From Psychroflexus longus (GTDB lineage: Bacteria; Bacteroidota; Bacteroidia; Flavobacteriales; Flavobacteriaceae): a stretch of 64,000 nt of DNA. This document shows, piece after piece, positions 8,158 through 17,679 of the stretch; within the stretch, counting starts at the first letter, position 1; every line of letters starts with the position of its first letter. The stretch spans positions 310,001-374,000 of the forward strand of contig NZ_JAIQZE010000001.1 of assembly GCF_020164595.1 (NCBI RefSeq), in the 5' to 3' direction. A program made the position numbers and the translations under genes. The notes under the pieces are model-generated. The model was not told where the DNA came from. It ran no database searches and saw only the letters and a program-made list of their open reading frames with translations.

Positions 8158-9215
8158 TATTTTGAAATTGAATTCAATAGCTTAAAACCTAATTCATCTA
8201 TCGTAGACGCTTTAGCATGGAAGGCAGATACATTGGTAAGAATAATAACTGCTTTTTGCGTCGCAGGTACCATGAATACGGATGACGAATAGCCGCCTGT
8301 ACCACCATTGTGCCAGTACAAGTCGTTACCAATTTCATCTTGAAGGATATGCCAACCCAGACCCAAACGTAAATTTTGATTAACCATAAACGTCGGCATC
8401 AGGGTTAATGAAAATGCATTGTCTTCTTCCTTAAAATGAGCTTTTACAAAATTGGATAGATCTTTTGTAGAGGATAAGATGGCTCCAGCTCCTTCAAATA
8501 CGCCCATTTCCCAAATCGGTGTGGGATTTCCATTTTGATCTATTCCCTGGACCATATTGTTTTTCACTTCCCCTTCATTTAAAGTTGACTGATTCATTTC
8601 TAATGGTGAAAAAATTTTTTCTGAAAGTAATTCAGCATATTTTTCTCCACTGACATTTTCTAATGCTTTAGCTAAAATTGAAGCGCCAATATTTGAATAT
8701 TGATAAGCTTTCTCTTTAGGAACCTCCATTTCTGTTGTCAAATAATATTCAAAATCTGCTTCTGCATAAGATTTGTAGGGATTTTTGAGATCAAGAGCAG
8801 CCAGATTCAAATTGGTGGGTAATCTTGGTAATCCAGAAGTATGATTTGAAAGTTGTTCCAGAGAAAAGCCTTTTTCATTCAACGGAAAACTAAAGTATTG
8901 CTGAATTGAATCTGTGAGCTTCACCTCTTTTTCAATCACAAGCTGTGCTAATAATGTGGAAGTAAAGACTTTGGTGACTGAACCTATTTGAAATACAGAA
9001 CTGCTATTATCAAACTCATTAATAGTATCTGAAAACTTAACCTGACCATAAAATTGAGTCTGGTCACCGTCAATAACTGCTACTGAAAACTGAGTTTGAT
9101 TCGGGAATTCATTCACATAATTCTTTAAAGTTTGAGTGGTGTTTTCATCAAAGCCTTGAGCTTGTGTCGTTGAACCAAGCATCATCGTTAATACGACTAA
9201 AACATAAAATTTCAT
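8157..9215 (-). CDS. Serine hydrolase, class C beta-lactamase / penicillin-binding family
   Basis: A 352-residue protein with a signal peptide (to about residue 20, TTQAQ) and the serine beta-lactamase-like (AmpC/EstB/DD-peptidase) fold. The three active-site motifs are present: SVTK (Ser79, Lys82), YSN (Tyr173-Asn175) and HNGGTGGYSS (the HxG/KTG equivalent). Length fits the family. Many such enzymes in Bacteroidota are esterases or D-amino peptidases rather than antibiotic-destroying lactamases, so resistance should not be inferred. It is a single gene, convergent with susD and sharing its terminator. Confidence 0.85.
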   Translation of the reverse strand: MKFYVLVVLTMMLGSTTQAQGFDENTTQTLKNYVNEFPNQTQFSVAVIDGDQTQFYGQVKFSDTINEFDNSSSVFQIGSVTKVFTSTLLAQLVIEKEVKLTDSIQQYFSFPLNEKGFSLEQLSNHTSGLPRLPTNLNLAALDLKNPYKSYAEADFEYYLTTEMEVPKEKAYQYSNIGASILAKALENVSGEKYAELLSEKIFSPLEMNQSTLNEGEVKNNMVQGIDQNGNPTPIWEMGVFEGAGAILSSTKDLSNFVKAHFKEEDNAFSLTLMPTFMVNQNLRLGLGWHILQDEIGNDLYWHNGGTGGYSSSVFMVPATQKAVIILTNVSAFHAKASTIDELGFKLLNSISK

Positions 9216-9269
9216 CCTTTATAAATTAAGTGAAAGGTATTAAATTCAAAAGAAAAAGAAAGCATCAAT

Positions 9270-10265
9270 CTACTGCGCAAACTGATGATCTGCGAATTTC
9301 TCCTCCACTTCATCGAAGGTAGCAAATACATCTTCAGCATGATCTGAGGTAACCATTTTCATCCTATAGTCCTTGAAATGCGGAATACCTTTGAAGTAGT
9401 TGGTGTAATGTCTGCGGGTTTCAAAAACACCAAGCTTTTCGCCTTTCCAGTCAATCGACATTTGAAGGTGACGTCTGGCAATATCTACACGTTCAACTAG
9501 AGACGGTGACTCACAATGAGTACCTGTCTCGAAGTAATGTTTCACGGCTTTGAAAAACCAAGGTGAACCAATACTAGCCCTTCCTATCATAGCTCCATCC
9601 AGTCCATATTCATCTCTCATCAACACTGCTTTTTCTGGCGTATCAACATCACCATTACCAAATACAGGAATGTGCATTCTTGGATTGTTTTTTACCTCGG
9701 CTATTGGCTTCCAATCGGCTACACCCTTGTACATTTGAGCTCGTGTACGTCCATGGATAGAAATTGCTTTACAACCCACGTCTTGTAAACGTTCGGCAAC
9801 CTCGTAAATTTTGATTGAATCATGATCCCAGCCCAATCGGGTCTTTACTGTTACGGGTAGGTTGGTATGCTTCACCATGGCCTCTGTCAATTTCACCATA
9901 AGATCAACATCCTTCAATATCCCAGCACCAGCACCTTTGGAAACTACTTTTTTAACAGGACAACCAAAATTAATGTCAATAACGTCAGGTTTGGTTTTCT
10001 CAACAATTTCCACAGACCTTAACATCGATTCCAAATTGGCTCCAAAAATCTGAATACCTACTGGACGTTCTTTCTCGTAAATGTCCAGCTTCATCATACT
10101 CTTGGCTGCATCACGAATAAGTCCCTCAGAAGAGATGAATTCTGTATACACCATATCGGCTCCGTATTCTTTACACAATGCCCTAAAAGGAGGATCACTT
10201 ACATCTTCCATGGGAGCAAGTAAAAGAGGAAAGTCACCTAAATCTATGTTACCTATCTTAGCCAC
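9270..10265 (-). CDS. dusB: tRNA-dihydrouridine synthase B
   Basis: A 331-residue FMN-dependent enzyme of the Dus family that reduces uridines in the tRNA D-loop. Motifs in order: LLLAPMEDVSDPPFR (FMN-binding loop), DINFGCPVKKV with the catalytic Cys102, TVKTRLGWD, SIHGRTRAQMYKG, FGNGDVDTPEKA and DGAMIGRASIGSPWFF. This sequence order and length match bacterial DusB. The C-terminal helical domain is complete. The gene runs opposite to lepA, with about 150 bases between their start codons. DusB is the usual annotation in this phylum. The exact uridine modified is inferred. Confidence 0.93.
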   Translation of the reverse strand: MAKIGNIDLGDFPLLLAPMEDVSDPPFRALCKEYGADMVYTEFISSEGLIRDAAKSMMKLDIYEKERPVGIQIFGANLESMLRSVEIVEKTKPDVIDINFGCPVKKVVSKGAGAGILKDVDLMVKLTEAMVKHTNLPVTVKTRLGWDHDSIKIYEVAERLQDVGCKAISIHGRTRAQMYKGVADWKPIAEVKNNPRMHIPVFGNGDVDTPEKAVLMRDEYGLDGAMIGRASIGSPWFFKAVKHYFETGTHCESPSLVERVDIARRHLQMSIDWKGEKLGVFETRRHYTNYFKGIPHFKDYRMKMVTSDHAEDVFATFDEVEEKFADHQFAQ

Positions 10266-10357
10266 AACTTTTTATTGCGAAATTACAGAATTATAAACAA
10301 TTCACATAAAGCTTTTAACAGTGCTTGAAATACATCTTTTAAGCCAAACAAATCCTG

Positions 10358-10365
10358 TATATTTG
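10358..10365 (+). promoter_or_regulatory. -7 box upstream of lepA
   Basis: TATATTTG fits TAnnTTTG and lies 50 bases before the lepA ATG. A -33 TTG at the standard distance is not obvious, so this is a partial match only. Confidence 0.4.
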
Positions 10366-10415
10366 CTTCATTAAAATCTGGAGTGCTTTAGACTTCAAAT
10401 TAGGAAAAACGGACT

Positions 10416-12212
10416 ATGAAGAACATTCGAAATTTTTGCATAATTGCACATATTGATCACGGTAAAAGCACCCTTGCTGACCGTTTATTGGATTATACTA
10501 AATCTGTAACCGAACGCGAGCGCAAAGAACAGCTTTTGGATAATATGGATTTGGAACGCGAACGCGGCATCACCATAAAAAGCCACGCTATACAAATGGT
10601 CTATAACTATAAAGGTGAAGACTTTGTTTTTAATCTAATCGATACACCTGGTCACGTCGATTTTTCCTACGAAGTTTCAAGATCTATTGCTGCCTGTGAA
10701 GGCGCCCTTTTAATAGTAGATGCTGCTCAAAGCATACAAGCTCAAACTATTTCGAATTTATATCTGGCTCTGGAAAATGATTTAGAAATCATTCCTGTAT
10801 TGAATAAAGTCGATCTTCTAAGTGCCAACCCAGACGAAGTTACCGATGATATTGTAGACCTTATTGGTTGCAAACGTGAGGATGTTATCCGTGCAAGTGC
10901 AAAAGAAGGTATTGGAATTGAAGAAATTTTGAATGCCATAGTAGAACGTGTTCCAGCACCAAAAGGAGATCCTGAAGCTCCACTAAGAGCATTGGTGTTT
11001 GATTCGGTTTATAATCCATTTCGTGGCATTGAAACTTACTTTAGAGTATTTGATGGCAGTATCAAAAAGGGTCAGAACATAAAATTTGTCGCCACAGATA
11101 AGAATTATTCCGCAGATGAGGTAGGAACTTTGAAGTTGGTGCAATTTCCTAAAAAAGAAATTCAAGCCGGTGATGTGGGCTACCTCATCACGGGTATTAA
11201 AAACGCAAAAGAAGTAAAGGTCGGAGACACCATTACAGATGCAAACAACCCGACTAAAAATGCTGTGGCTGGTTTTGAAGACGTAAAACCGATGGTTTTT
11301 GCGGGAATTTATCCAGTAGAAACCGATGAGTATGAAGAATTGAGAACGGCGATGGAAAAGCTTCAGCTCAATGATGCTTCGCTGGTGTTTTTACCAGAAA
11401 GTTCTGCAGCACTTGGATTCGGTTTTAGATGTGGATTCTTAGGCATGCTTCACCTTGAAATCATTCAAGAACGTCTGGAGCGTGAATTTGACATGACTGT
11501 GATTACTACGGTCCCTAACGTGTCCTACAACGCTTATACTTTGAAAGAAAAAGATAAGCCAATCATCGTCAGCAATCCTTCAGATTTACCTGAGCCTACT
11601 TATTTGGATCGTGTAGAAGAGCCTTTTATAAAAGCCAGTATAATTACTAAATCTGAATTTGTAGGTCCTGTCATGTCGCTTTGTATCGAAAAGCGAGGTC
11701 AAATCACCAATCAAACGTATTTGACACAAGATCGTGTTGAACTTAGTTTTGATATGCCTTTGGCTGAAATTGTTTTCGATTTCTACGACAGGTTAAAGAC
11801 TGTTTCAAAAGGTTATGCTTCCTTTGATTACTCACCAATTGGTATGAGAAAATCAAAATTGGTGAAAGTTGATGTACTCTTAAACGGGAACACGGTAGAT
11901 GCGCTTTCAGCTTTGCTACACGTTGATAATGCTTACGATATTGGTAAGAGAATCTGCGAAAAACTGAAGGAATTGATCCCAAGACAACAGTTTGATATTC
12001 CTATACAAGCTGCCATTGGAGCTAAAATTATTGCCCGTGAAACTGTAAAAGCTTTGAGAAAGGATGTAACAGCAAAATGTTACGGTGGTGATATTTCCAG
12101 AAAACGTAAACTTCTTGAAAAGCAGAAGAAAGGTAAAAAACGTATGCGTCAGGTTGGAAATGTAGAAATTCCACAGGAAGCTTTCATGGCTGTACTAAAG
12201 CTTAATGACTAA
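10416..12212 (+). CDS. lepA: Elongation factor 4 (back-translocating GTPase LepA)
   Basis: A 598-residue translational GTPase of normal LepA length. The G motifs are clear: [15 protein letters not shown] (P-loop, residues 11-25), [23 protein letters not shown] and NKVDL. Then come the domain II segment with YFRVFDG, the LepA-typical [19 protein letters not shown] and the C-terminal domain with [23 protein letters not shown], which is diagnostic of EF4 rather than EF-G. It acts on ribosomes, with reported roles in 30S assembly and in recovery of stalled elongation. It is a single gene, preceded by a divergent dusB and followed by a 270-base region with two inverted repeats. Confidence 0.97.
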   Translation: MKNIRNFCIIAHIDHGKSTLADRLLDYTKSVTERERKEQLLDNMDLERERGITIKSHAIQMVYNYKGEDFVFNLIDTPGHVDFSYEVSRSIAACEGALLIVDAAQSIQAQTISNLYLALENDLEIIPVLNKVDLLSANPDEVTDDIVDLIGCKREDVIRASAKEGIGIEEILNAIVERVPAPKGDPEAPLRALVFDSVYNPFRGIETYFRVFDGSIKKGQNIKFVATDKNYSADEVGTLKLVQFPKKEIQAGDVGYLITGIKNAKEVKVGDTITDANNPTKNAVAGFEDVKPMVFAGIYPVETDEYEELRTAMEKLQLNDASLVFLPESSAALGFGFRCGFLGMLHLEIIQERLEREFDMTVITTVPNVSYNAYTLKEKDKPIIVSNPSDLPEPTYLDRVEEPFIKASIITKSEFVGPVMSLCIEKRGQITNQTYLTQDRVELSFDMPLAEIVFDFYDRLKTVSKGYASFDYSPIGMRKSKLVKVDVLLNGNTVDALSALLHVDNAYDIGKRICEKLKELIPRQQFDIPIQAAIGAKIIARETVKALRKDVTAKCYGGDISRKRKLLEKQKKGKKRMRQVGNVEIPQEAFMAVLKLND

Positions 12213-12256
12213 ACCTTACTTCTTTACGTAGGTGTTTAAAGGTGGATTTATGTTCG

Positions 12257-12294
12257 GTAGCTTTAACGCTTTAAGATACATTTCTTAAAGCTAC
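12257..12294 (+). repeat. Imperfectly compact inverted repeat downstream of lepA
   Basis: GTAGCTTTAA at 12257-12266 pairs perfectly with TTAAAGCTAC at 12285-12294 around an 18-base loop. There is no T run behind it. It could end lepA transcription weakly or stabilise the 3' end of its message. Confidence 0.45.
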
Positions 12295-12390
12295 AAGTTA
12301 TCATAAATACTCATTTTGATTTAGAACCTCAACTGAAATTGAGGAACCAAATTAATTGGGATAAATTCAATAATTAATGAACTTTATATT

Positions 12391-12423
12391 AGACCTCACA
12401 GGTTTCAAAAACCTGTGAGGTCT
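12391..12423. repeat. 15-bp perfect palindromic element between convergent genes
   Basis: AGACCTCACAGGTTT at 12391-12405 pairs perfectly with the segment 12409-12423 across a three-base loop (CAA). It lies between the 3' ends of lepA and the OppC-like permease gene. There is no T tract on either side, so it is not a classical terminator. The sequence resembles interspersed palindromes I associate with Bacteroidota genomes, from memory and unverified. The rest of 12213-12482 shows only one other inverted repeat and no gene. Confidence 0.65.
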
Positions 12424-12482
12424 GTTCAAATAGAACTTGCATTTAAAAGGAGCTGACTTTTCTTTCAGGCTTATAATAAATA

Positions 12483-13571
12483 TTAGCTTTTTACATCTAG
12501 TGCATCACGTAAAGCGTTTCCAATAAGCATAAATGCCATTACTAAACTCATGATTCCTAGTCCTGGGATGATGGCCAAATAAGCCTTTCCTAAAATGATA
12601 TAACTGTAATGGTCTTTGATCATCGCCCCCCAACTTGGAGTTGGTGGCTGTGCTCCTATTCCCAGAAAACTAAGTCCGCTTTCAATGAGTATAGCTGCAG
12701 CAAAATTGGCTGCTGAAATAACGATTACTGGCGCAAGCACATTTGGTAAAATATGTTTAATGATAATCCTTTGGTTTTTAAAACCCAAAGCTCTGGCAGC
12801 TGTGACAAATTGAGAAGATTTCAAGCTCATAACTTGACCTCTCACCACTCTTGCTACTTCAACCCACATCGTAAGACCAACAGCAATAAAAACCTGCCAG
12901 AAACCTTTGCCAAGTGCTAAAGTAATTGCAATCACTAAAAGTAACGTTGGGATTGACCAAGTTACATTGATCAGCCACATCACAGCTGCATCGATCTTGC
13001 CTCCATAATACCCTGAAATAGACCCAAAAAAAATACCTAAAAGCAGCGAAATGAAAACTGAAATAAATCCTACTGAAAAGGATATCCGCAAGCCTATCAA
13101 CATCCTGCTCAGTAAGTCCCGGCCATACTTGTCGGTCCCAAGCCAGAAGGTTTTTGTGTAAATATTTTTTGATATAAAATCGGGATTGTACTTATTTAAG
13201 TTTAACTCGTTTTCTAAAGATGGATCTTCCACTCCATAATCCTGATAAAAAAGTTTAGCACCTTCTACTCTGTAAGATGTAATAGGAATAATTTCATTCG
13301 GGTATTCATTGCCCAAAAAAGACCTTGATAACCATGACTGCTCTCCTTTATTCAGGTTTGGAAGTTCGATTACCTGTACAGAGAATCCTGGCGATTTCGA
13401 ATGAATGCTCAGGGCCATAGAATTTGCATTTTCAGAAGCATCTGGAGCGAAAAAATAAGCGAATATTCCTACAAATAAGCAAAGTACGATAAACCAGAAA
13501 CTTAAAACGCCCCAAAGGTTTTTTTTAAACTTTTGGAGCGCTAAGCTTTGTAAAGAAGAATTTTCTTTCAA
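12483..13571 (-). CDS. OppC/DppC-type ABC transporter permease
   Basis: A 362-residue inner membrane permease. An OppC_N-type first helix (about 20-41) leads into a long periplasmic stretch. The core begins with LGTDKYGRDLLSRMLIGLR, a classic start for DppC/OppC, and has about five more helices with the EAA loop AARALGFKNQRIIIKHILPN. The family transports peptides or related solutes together with an OppB partner, ATPases and a binding protein, none of which is in this window. E. coli DppC is about 300 residues. The extra 60 or so lie between the first helix and the GTD motif. It sits 21 bases downstream of the tail-specific protease gene, probably in the same transcript. Confidence 0.85.
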   Translation of the reverse strand: MKENSSLQSLALQKFKKNLWGVLSFWFIVLCLFVGIFAYFFAPDASENANSMALSIHSKSPGFSVQVIELPNLNKGEQSWLSRSFLGNEYPNEIIPITSYRVEGAKLFYQDYGVEDPSLENELNLNKYNPDFISKNIYTKTFWLGTDKYGRDLLSRMLIGLRISFSVGFISVFISLLLGIFFGSISGYYGGKIDAAVMWLINVTWSIPTLLLVIAITLALGKGFWQVFIAVGLTMWVEVARVVRGQVMSLKSSQFVTAARALGFKNQRIIIKHILPNVLAPVIVISAANFAAAILIESGLSFLGIGAQPPTPSWGAMIKDHYSYIILGKAYLAIIPGLGIMSLVMAFMLIGNALRDALDVKS

Positions 13572-13592
13572 GGGTGATGTATTGCTTATGTT

Positions 13593-15755
13593 TTAGTTCT
13601 TTCTAGCAGCAAGTTTGATAGAATTTTTATCTACTTGTAAATCCTGAAGCACCTGAATTGCTTCTTCCACATAAACATCTTTAGATAAACTCTCATGCCA
13701 TCTTTTTCTCTTCTGAGTCAGAGATGAGTCCTTTGACATCAAAGCTGCTTCGTAAGGGAGAGATTCGTAGGTTAAATTTGTACTGTAATTATCTATTTTT
13801 TCAAACTTTTTAGACATCTCCTCTACTTTTGCTAAATCTTCACTGTAGTTTTTATAATTCAAACTAAAATTATTTTGATTTCTTTGAGACTGGATCCACT
13901 TAGCATTTTCATCTATCATTTGTATTTGTGAATTAGATGATAAACGCTTTTTACTTGTTTTAATCACTTCATTCAAATTAGAATATCCATTCCATGTGTT
14001 ATAATTTGCCGGAGCAATTTTGTCCCATGGCATTGGATTCTCATAATCTCTTTCACCTATATCAATATAAGAGTAACGGTCTGGAACAGCAACATCACTT
14101 TCTACACCTTTAAGCTGTGTAGAACCTCCATTAATTCTATAGAATTTCTGAGTGGTAATTTTTAAAGCTCCCATATCTCCGAAGGAACTATTTCTCATCC
14201 ATCTATTTAAATCAACAACATTTTGAACTGTTCCTTTACCGTAAGTTTGTTTACTACCTATCACAACAGCTCTCTCATAATCCTGCATTGCAGCAGCCAA
14301 AATTTCTGAAGCTGAAGCTGAAAGCTCATTGACAAGTATAACAAGTGGCTTGTCCCATATGACATTGGAATCTGTATCTTTTAAAACTTCAGTATTATTT
14401 TTTGCATCTCTTACTTGTACTACAGGCCCCTTTTCAATGAAGAAACCAGCAATATCAACAACCGTTGACAAAGAACCTCCTCCATTATTTCTTAGGTCAA
14501 TCACAAGACCTTTCGCATCAATTTCATTTAATCTTTCAAGTTCTTTTTTAATATCGGAAGCTGCATTTCTTTCGTCATAGTTTTGCATATCGAAGTAGAA
14601 TTTCGGAAGATTTATTATTCCGAAAAGCTCTCCATTTCTTTCTACAGTAGATGATTTAGCATAAGTTTCTTCAATCTCAACTACATCTCTTACAATATTT
14701 ATAGACTGAGTACTTCCATCTACCTTCTTTACTGTAAGTACAACTCTAGTTCCTTTTGGACCTTTAATAAGATCAACTGCATCATCTAATCTCATACCCC
14801 GAATATCTACAGCCTCTTCTTCGTCTTCCTGCTTTACTTTCTGGATAAGATCTCCAACTTCCAATTCTCCATTAGTCCATGCCGGACCTCCGGAAATAAC
14901 TTCAACAATTTTTACATTATCTCTTTGTTTTTGAAGTCTAGCACCAATTCCTTCTAGTTTACCGGACATTGAGATATCAAACCTATCTTTATCTTGAGGT
15001 GCGAGATAATTTGTATGTGGATCAAACTGACTAACGAAAGAATTGACATATAAACTAAACCAATCTTTACGCTCCAGATCTGACATGGTATCGAAATAAT
15101 TTTCGATTGATTCTCTCGTGATTTCGCGAGCCTCCTCTTCTAAATCGGCATCAGATTTTAATTCAACATCTTCACCATTTTCAATTTTTTGATTTTGTTC
15201 TTGCTTTAAATCATGAAAGGTGGATAGAGTAGAGAATTTAAATTGTTGTCTCCATCTCTCTTTTAATTCTTTCATATTTTCAGCATAATCCGCATTTTCA
15301 TAGTCAGTATTGATAGTTTCCTTATCTTCAAAACTGAAGGGATTCTTTAACAATTCTGAATAAAAGTCCTTTGTCTCTTCCATTCGCTTTTTATAGCGAT
15401 TTACCGTTAAGTCAAAGAAAACCAGGTTTTTATTTTTGATTTGATCATCAATTTGGGTTTCAAAAGCCTTGAAATCTTCAAAATCACTTTTCAGAAAATG
15501 TCTTTTTATAGGGTCTAATCCTTTGATGTAATCCTTAAAGACCGCTTGAGAAAAGTCATCATCAAGTTCTTTCATATCAAAGTGCCCCTGCTCAATTACG
15601 TGAGTAATGAGTTCAATTAGGATTTGATCTTTATCTGAGTCTTCATCATAATTTTTGGCAGTAAAGCTACAGGAGGTTACGGCCAGCAGAGTCACCAAGA
15701 ATAGAATAACCAGATTGTTTTTTAATTTGTATCGTTTCATTGTATCAAAGTTCAT
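13593..15755 (-). CDS. prc: Tail-specific (C-terminal processing) protease, S41 family
   Basis: A 720-residue periplasmic protease with a lipoprotein-type signal (VTSC, Cys29). An N-terminal helical domain (about 40-245) is followed by a PDZ domain (about 255-350), the S41 catalytic domain, and a C-terminal DUF3340-like region. The catalytic serine is in ELSASASEILAAAMQDYERA (Ser481 by comparison with E. coli Tsp) and the lysine in TYGKGTVQ (Lys507). The structural motif RNNGGGSLS is present. It degrades or trims proteins from their C-termini. An alternative start is the Met at residue 6 (15740). It is probably cotranscribed with the downstream OppC-like permease and divergent from surE. Confidence 0.93.
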   Translation of the reverse strand: MNFDTMKRYKLKNNLVILFLVTLLAVTSCSFTAKNYDEDSDKDQILIELITHVIEQGHFDMKELDDDFSQAVFKDYIKGLDPIKRHFLKSDFEDFKAFETQIDDQIKNKNLVFFDLTVNRYKKRMEETKDFYSELLKNPFSFEDKETINTDYENADYAENMKELKERWRQQFKFSTLSTFHDLKQEQNQKIENGEDVELKSDADLEEEAREITRESIENYFDTMSDLERKDWFSLYVNSFVSQFDPHTNYLAPQDKDRFDISMSGKLEGIGARLQKQRDNVKIVEVISGGPAWTNGELEVGDLIQKVKQEDEEEAVDIRGMRLDDAVDLIKGPKGTRVVLTVKKVDGSTQSINIVRDVVEIEETYAKSSTVERNGELFGIINLPKFYFDMQNYDERNAASDIKKELERLNEIDAKGLVIDLRNNGGGSLSTVVDIAGFFIEKGPVVQVRDAKNNTEVLKDTDSNVIWDKPLVILVNELSASASEILAAAMQDYERAVVIGSKQTYGKGTVQNVVDLNRWMRNSSFGDMGALKITTQKFYRINGGSTQLKGVESDVAVPDRYSYIDIGERDYENPMPWDKIAPANYNTWNGYSNLNEVIKTSKKRLSSNSQIQMIDENAKWIQSQRNQNNFSLNYKNYSEDLAKVEEMSKKFEKIDNYSTNLTYESLPYEAALMSKDSSLTQKRKRWHESLSKDVYVEEAIQVLQDLQVDKNSIKLAARKN

Positions 15756-15898
15756 TAAATTAAAACTAATGTAATATTTTTCAATTTACAGTAAAAACTA
15801 TACCACTTATTTTAAAGCTAGCTAATAATTTGTTAAACGTGTTTCAAGGCTATTTTGCTTGATGAAATGTTTATTTTAGCTATCAGAAAAATTGAACC

Positions 15899-16684
15899 AT
15901 GCAAACAGAAAAAAAACCTTTAATTCTCGTCACCAATGACGACGGAATAACAGCTCCCGGCATAAGACATCTCATCAAAATAATGAAAACAATAGGAGAA
16001 GTTGTCGTTGTTGCTCCCGACAGACCTCAAAGCGGAATGGGACATGCCATTACAATAAGTGATAATTTATATTGTGATCCTGTCACTATCGATAAATATT
16101 CTCAAATCAAAGAATTTTCTTGCTCCGGAACTCCGGCAGATTGTGTAAAAATTGGTACTCAGGAAATCCTTAAACGCAAACCAGATTTATGCGTCAGTGG
16201 AATTAACCATGGGTCCAATTCATCTATCAATGTGATTTATTCTGGAACCATGAGTGCAGCGGTGGAAGCAGGCGTAGAAGGAATACCAGCTATTGGATTT
16301 TCACTATTGGATTATTCAATGGATGCAAATTTTGATCATACGACTAAATACGTAAAACGTATTACCCAAAGTGTAATCAAAAACGGCTTACCTAAGGGCA
16401 CGGTTTTAAATGTAAACATCCCGAAGGCAAGTGAGGAAAAAATTAAAGGAATTCAAATTTGCAGACAAGCCAATGCGCGTTGGGAGGAAAAGTTTGATAA
16501 ACGCCAGAATCCACAAGGACGAGATTACTACTGGCTATCTGGAGAATTCGTCAATCAAGACAAAGGAAATAATACAGACGTAGAAGCCCTCGATGCTAAT
16601 TATGTTTCAGTAGTTCCCGTTAAATTTGATTTGACAGCGCATGATTTTATAAATGAGCTTAATTCTTGGGACATCAATGATTAA
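15899..16684 (+). CDS. surE: 5'/3'-nucleotidase SurE
   Basis: A 261-residue metal-dependent phosphatase of the SurE family that removes phosphate from nucleoside monophosphates, and often from short polyphosphate. Motifs: ILVTNDDGITAPGI with the Asp-Asp metal ligands at the N-terminus, APDRPQSGMGHAIT, CSGTPADCVK, VSGINHGSNSSINVIYSGTMSAAVEA, and the C-terminal GNNTDVEALDANYVSVVP. Length is normal. It is the first gene of a tight three-gene run: the next gene starts inside its last codons (ATG at 16677), and the thioesterase follows 4 bases after that. Confidence 0.95.
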   Translation: MQTEKKPLILVTNDDGITAPGIRHLIKIMKTIGEVVVVAPDRPQSGMGHAITISDNLYCDPVTIDKYSQIKEFSCSGTPADCVKIGTQEILKRKPDLCVSGINHGSNSSINVIYSGTMSAAVEAGVEGIPAIGFSLLDYSMDANFDHTTKYVKRITQSVIKNGLPKGTVLNVNIPKASEEKIKGIQICRQANARWEEKFDKRQNPQGRDYYWLSGEFVNQDKGNNTDVEALDANYVSVVPVKFDLTAHDFINELNSWDIND

Positions 16685-16958
16685 AAAAGAAATTGCTGTA
16701 GGTTTTTTAGTAGGAATTGTAGCAAACCTTGCAGGAATGTTCCTATATATAAGTCTTGTCATGCAAAAAGAGTTTGAAATAGTGATGAGTAAAGCTTCAG
16801 ATGAAGGTGTTTTGGGGAGCATAATTGCTCTTGGCGCCATTTTAAATTTCCTACCCTTTTTTGTTTTTATCAAAAAAAAACAGGATTACAGAGCAAGAGG
16901 AGTACTCATAGCAACAATCTTGAGTGCAACAATTATTTTAATATCAAAATTTATATAA
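16677..16958 (+). CDS. Small three-helix membrane protein of unknown function
   Basis: A 93-residue protein if it starts at the ATG at 16677, which overlaps the end of surE by eight bases; a start 24 bases earlier would overlap surE further and adds nothing typical of a membrane protein. Three hydrophobic helices are visible: IAVGFLVGIVANLAGMFLYI, VLGSIIALGAILNFLPFFVF and GVLIATILSATIILI. Short basic connectors (KKKQDYRARG) suggest a cytoplasmic loop between the last two. I do not recognise a named family. Overlap with surE and the four-base gap to the thioesterase gene point to coupled expression. Confidence 0.7.
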   Translation: MIKKEIAVGFLVGIVANLAGMFLYISLVMQKEFEIVMSKASDEGVLGSIIALGAILNFLPFFVFIKKKQDYRARGVLIATILSATIILISKFI

Positions 16959-16962
16959 ATAC

Positions 16963-17436
16963 ATGTATACAAAATCATTTGAAATACGCTGGAGCGACCT
17001 TGATGCCAACAGGCATCTCGCTAATTCATCGTATCAAAATTTTATGAGTCATACCAGAATGGCATTCCTAGTTGAAAAGGGGTTTTCACAACAAGAACTT
17101 GTGAAACACAACTTAGGACCCGTTGTTTTTTATGAGCACATTTTTTATTTCAAAGAGCTAAAACCCGAAGACCAAGTCAAAGTGAGCCTAGAATTGAAAG
17201 GATTGAGTAAGGATGGTATGTTTTTTCAGTTTGAACATAATATCTACAATCAAAGAGGCCAAAATAGTGCTCGCTGTGAAATGATGGGATCCTGGTTGGA
17301 TTTGACCTCAAGACAACTTACGTCTCTGCCAAAACATTTACTGGAACCTTTGGAACATCTTACTAAAACTGAAGACTACAAAACTCTCACTAAAGAAGAC
17401 ACTAGAAAATTTGGGGTAAAACCAAAACATTTATAA
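16963..17436 (+). CDS. Acyl-CoA thioesterase, hotdog fold (4HBT/YbgC-like)
   Basis: A 157-residue single-hotdog protein. The N-terminal RWSDLDANRHLANSSYQNFM is the 4HBT signature, with the Asp of WSDLDANRH as the presumed catalytic residue, followed by the long helix and the strands GPVVFYEHIFYFKELK and FFQFEHNIY. It probably hydrolyses acyl-CoA thioesters in the cytoplasm; substrate chain length cannot be read from the sequence. It is the last gene of the surE run. Nothing gene-like follows before 17680. Confidence 0.82.
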   Translation: MYTKSFEIRWSDLDANRHLANSSYQNFMSHTRMAFLVEKGFSQQELVKHNLGPVVFYEHIFYFKELKPEDQVKVSLELKGLSKDGMFFQFEHNIYNQRGQNSARCEMMGSWLDLTSRQLTSLPKHLLEPLEHLTKTEDYKTLTKEDTRKFGVKPKHL

Positions 17437-17625
17437 ATCATAGGTTATAAAATTGATCGTAAAATAATAAAGAATCAATATTTTAAGTTGAACCTTTATT
17501 ACTCAAAATTTTTATGTGAAGCCCTTAAGAAACTAATATATCAGCATGTACTGGCTAAATATCAGTTCATACCGATTTTACTTTAGACTCTATATCGCCT
17601 CAAATTATTACATTTATATAATAAG

Positions 17626-17650
17626 AAACCACCCCTAGAAGAGGTGGTTT
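17626..17650 (-). terminator. Hairpin downstream of the FAS1-cupredoxin gene
   Basis: AAACCACC at 17626-17633 pairs with GGTGGTTT at 17643-17650 around nine bases. The T tract on the reverse strand is short (TTTCTTATT). It may act on both the thioesterase and the fasciclin transcripts, which converge here. Confidence 0.6.
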
Positions 17651-17679
17651 TAATTCTTAACATCAGCCATTGCTAAGTA

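Noticed and set aside
8157-9215. Antibiotic-resistance beta-lactamase
   Set aside because: The motifs SxxK, YSN and HNG place it in the class C-like fold, but this fold includes many esterases and peptidases. No resistance context exists, so it is called a serine hydrolase only.
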